Below are positions 62,341 through 64,000 of a DNA stretch of 64,000 nt, piece after piece. Source of the stretch: Bradyrhizobium sediminis (GTDB lineage Bacteria > Pseudomonadota > Alphaproteobacteria > Rhizobiales > Xanthobacteraceae); NCBI RefSeq assembly GCF_018736105.1, contig NZ_CP076135.1, positions 3,160,001 to 3,224,000 of the forward strand. Reading direction: 5' to 3'. Both the position numbers and the translations under genes were made by a program. Every line of letters begins with the position of its first letter. Positions within the stretch are counted from its first letter, which is position 1. The notes below the pieces were generated by a model. It was not told where the DNA came from and did no database searches. It worked only from the letters and a program-made list of their open reading frames with translations.

Positions 62341-63168
62341 CTAGCCCGATTGTTTCGATGTTGCGACAGGGCCGCCCGGCCCCGGCAACAACGCATCGAT
62401 CTTGCCGGTGAGCCAGTAGGCGGCGAGCCCCAGCCATTCGCGGACACCGACGTTGACACGGTCGAGCCCGTCCAGCGACAGCGCCGAGAACCGCACCACA
62501 TCCCCGCGGCCGCCGACCCGCCAATCGACCGGATAAGCCTCCACGGCAAATCCGGCCTTTCGAAACAGCCCGATGGAGCGCGGCATATGGAAGGCGGATG
62601 TGACCAGCAACCACCGCTCGCCGTCTTTCGGCGCGGCAATCGCCCTGGAGAATTCGGCGTTCTCTTGGGTGTTGCGCGAGCGCCGCTCCATGATCAGGCG
62701 TTCTCTGGAGATGCCGAGGCTTTCGAACAGCGAAGCGGCGTAATCGGCTTCCCTGGCATCGTTCGAGATCAGATGCCCGCTGCCGCCGGTAAACAGGATG
62801 CGGCTGTTGGGATAGCGATGGGCCAGCGCCGCCGACGCGATGATGCGGTCCGCGGCGCCACCGACGACGACGACGCCATGCGCGGTCGAAACATCCGCGT
62901 AGATCGACCCGCCGAGCACGACGATGCCGTCGGGCGCGCCGCGCGAGGCATCCCATGCCGGAAATCGCTGCTCCAGCGGATAAAGCAGCATATACCCCAG
63001 CGGCGAAAATCCGCAGATCGCCAGCAATGCGACCGAAACAATCAGGAGCCTGCGTCCGGCGGAGGCAAATCGCGTGGCCAGCAGGGCCATGCCTGCCAGA
63101 CCGATGCCGATCAGGAAATTGGTCGGCAGCAGCATGATGCCGACGGTCTTGGAGAGCAGAAAAAACAA
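62341..63168 (-). CDS. YdcF/DUF218 family protein
   Basis: The 275-aa protein has two N-terminal hydrophobic helices (LPTNFLIGIGLAGMALLA and LLIVSVALLAICGFS), followed by the DUF218 domain: DGIVVLGGSIYADVS, RIIASAALAHRYPNSRILFTGGSG, ERRSRNTQENAEF and LLVTSAFHMPRSIGLF. Relatives (ElyC/SanA) work in envelope polysaccharide and peptidoglycan metabolism. It is upstream of the DUF169 gene on the same strand by 52 bases. The role here is unknown. Confidence 0.9.
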   Translation of the reverse strand: MFFLLSKTVGIMLLPTNFLIGIGLAGMALLATRFASAGRRLLIVSVALLAICGFSPLGYMLLYPLEQRFPAWDASRGAPDGIVVLGGSIYADVSTAHGVVVVGGAADRIIASAALAHRYPNSRILFTGGSGHLISNDAREADYAASLFESLGISRERLIMERRSRNTQENAEFSRAIAAPKDGERWLLVTSAFHMPRSIGLFRKAGFAVEAYPVDWRVGGRGDVVRFSALSLDGLDRVNVGVREWLGLAAYWLTGKIDALLPGPGGPVATSKQSG

Positions 63169-63214
63169 TGCGAATTCTCTATCCGATGGATGCCAGGCCG
63201 AACCTCGTACTCAG

Positions 63215-63346
63215 TGTCATACGCGGGCTTGACCCGCGTATCCATCTAACTTCGTAATACGCATTCTTCAAACGAAGATGGATTGCCGGGAACGCAGGCA
63301 AGTTTACGTAGTCTGCGCAAGCAGACTACTATGCCCGGCAATGACA
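63215..63346. repeat. Dispersed palindromic repeat, TGTCATACGCGGGCTTGACC family
   Basis: Left end TGTCATACGCGGGCTTGACC...ATCCATCT (63215-63247) and right end AGATGGATTGCCGGG...CCCGGCAATGACA (63277-63346) resemble the CGGGCTTGACCCG repeats common in Bradyrhizobium. An inner hairpin GTAGTCTGC / GCAGACTAC is at 63308-63328. The element fills most of the spacer between ydcF-like and formamidase genes. Confidence 0.8.
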
Positions 63347-63371
63347 AATAGTCCGGAACGAGGCCCCCGTC

Positions 63372-64000
63372 ATGACGCATCATCATCTGCATTCCAGTCC
63401 CGAGACCTGCCACTGGGGCTTCTTCGAAGCAAAACTGAAGCCCGTGCTCACCATCGCCAGCGGCGATGAAGTGACCATCGACACCATCAGCGGCGGCCCG
63501 GACGTGGTGCCCGACCGCAGCAAATTTCACGTTCCGCCCGAACTCGACGCCGTGCATGCCAACAACGAGCGGATGGTGCCCGGTCATATCCTGACCGGAC
63601 CGGTCGCGGTCGCGGGCGCCGAACCCGGCGACGTGCTGGAGGTCGATATTCTCGATGTGCAGCTGCGGCAGGACTGGGGCTACAATTTGATCCGGCCGCT
63701 GGCCGGCACCCTGCCCGACGACTTCCATGAAACCCGGCTGCTCAACATCCCGCTCGACCGCAAGCGCATGGTCGGGCGGCTGCCCTGGGGCCTCGACCTG
63801 CCGCTAAGACCGTTCTTCGGGGTAATGGGCGTGGCGCCGCCGCCGGCCTGGGGCCGCATCACCTCGCTGATCCCGCGCGCGATGGGCGGCAATCTCGACA
63901 ACAAGGAACTGGTGCCGGGCGCCAAGCTCTATCTGCCGGTGTTCGTGCCGGGCGCGCTGTTTTCCTGCGGCGACGGCCATGGCGTGCAGGGCGACGGCGA
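63372..64000 (+). CDS. Acetamidase/formamidase family protein, N-terminal part
   Basis: The gene runs off the window edge after 209 codons. It starts MTHHHLHSSPETCHWGFFEA, with VLTIASGDEVTIDTISGGPD, NERMVPGHILTGPVAVAGAEPGDVLEVDIL and VFVPGALFSCGDGHGVQGDGE, all characteristic of FmdA-type acetamidases/formamidases, zinc-containing enzymes that hydrolyse short amides to ammonia. The His of the DGH segment in GDGHGVQGDGE belongs to the expected metal site. The C-terminus is not available. Confidence 0.9.
   Translation, partial: MTHHHLHSSPETCHWGFFEAKLKPVLTIASGDEVTIDTISGGPDVVPDRSKFHVPPELDAVHANNERMVPGHILTGPVAVAGAEPGDVLEVDILDVQLRQDWGYNLIRPLAGTLPDDFHETRLLNIPLDRKRMVGRLPWGLDLPLRPFFGVMGVAPPPAWGRITSLIPRAMGGNLDNKELVPGAKLYLPVFVPGALFSCGDGHGVQGDG

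Overview
The window is a GC-rich chromosomal segment of an alphaproteobacterium, most likely Bradyrhizobium or a close relative in the Nitrobacteraceae. The grounds are the gene order (nuoA-B-C-D-x-E; clpP-clpX and lon; glnB-glnA; rplM-rpsI; ctaA beside a DUF2842 gene), the protein sequences as I recognise them by eye, and several families of dispersed palindromic repeats of the kind I associate with Bradyrhizobium. No database search was possible. I see no phage, transposase, plasmid or CRISPR signature, so this is mostly core and lineage-specific chromosome.

Layout. 1-3.85 kb: the head of the complex I operon on the minus strand (nuoA, B, C, D, start of nuoE), with an FkbM-type methyltransferase gene between nuoD and nuoE. 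4.4-9.3 kb: a small membrane peptide, a GT-C glycosyltransferase, tRNA-Asp, an HU protein, peptidase T and a methyltransferase. 9.4-16.2 kb: a two-sided sulfide module. A two-cysteine ArsR regulator heads an RND efflux operon on the minus strand, and sulfide:quinone oxidoreductase, a zinc-type thioredoxin and a DUF2892 membrane protein run on the plus strand. 16.3-23.4 kb: tRNA-Val, lon, clpX, clpP, tig and tRNA-Leu, a protein quality-control block. 23.7-29.1 kb: a multicopper-oxidase-fold protein without most copper ligands, a DUF1330 protein, and an operon of RidA, an iron-sulfur protein and a Crp-type regulator divergent from a mandelate racemase homologue. 29.1-33 kb: NAD(P)HX repair enzyme, then glnB-glnA behind a sigma-54 promoter.

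33-40.5 kb: an FAH/ketopantoate-reductase fusion, a class I amidotransferase, a TetR regulator divergent from an amidohydrolase, an unknown membrane-anchored protein, an AI-2E family permease and a frameshifted monooxygenase-domain gene. 40.5-50.3 kb: a diguanylate cyclase, rplM-rpsI, acyl-CoA metabolism genes, a CoA-binding protein, metY, small proteins, an outer-membrane barrel and heme A synthase. 50.4-60.2 kb: an exopolysaccharide locus (deacetylase-like protein, CelD-type acetyltransferase, GumC-type co-polymerase, Wza-type exporter, GT4 glycosyltransferase, WbaP-type initiating transferase, O-antigen ligase-type polymerase). 60.2-64 kb: a saccharopine-dehydrogenase-like reductase, a DUF169 protein, a YdcF protein and the start of an acetamidase/formamidase.

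The strongest candidates for something under-described are the sulfide-sensor-linked RND pump (9.4-16.2 kb) and a recurring theme of folds that have lost catalytic residues: a copper-poor multicopper oxidase, a polysaccharide deacetylase lacking all three metal ligands, and a GumC protein with a dead kinase-like domain. The last two lie in the same polysaccharide locus.
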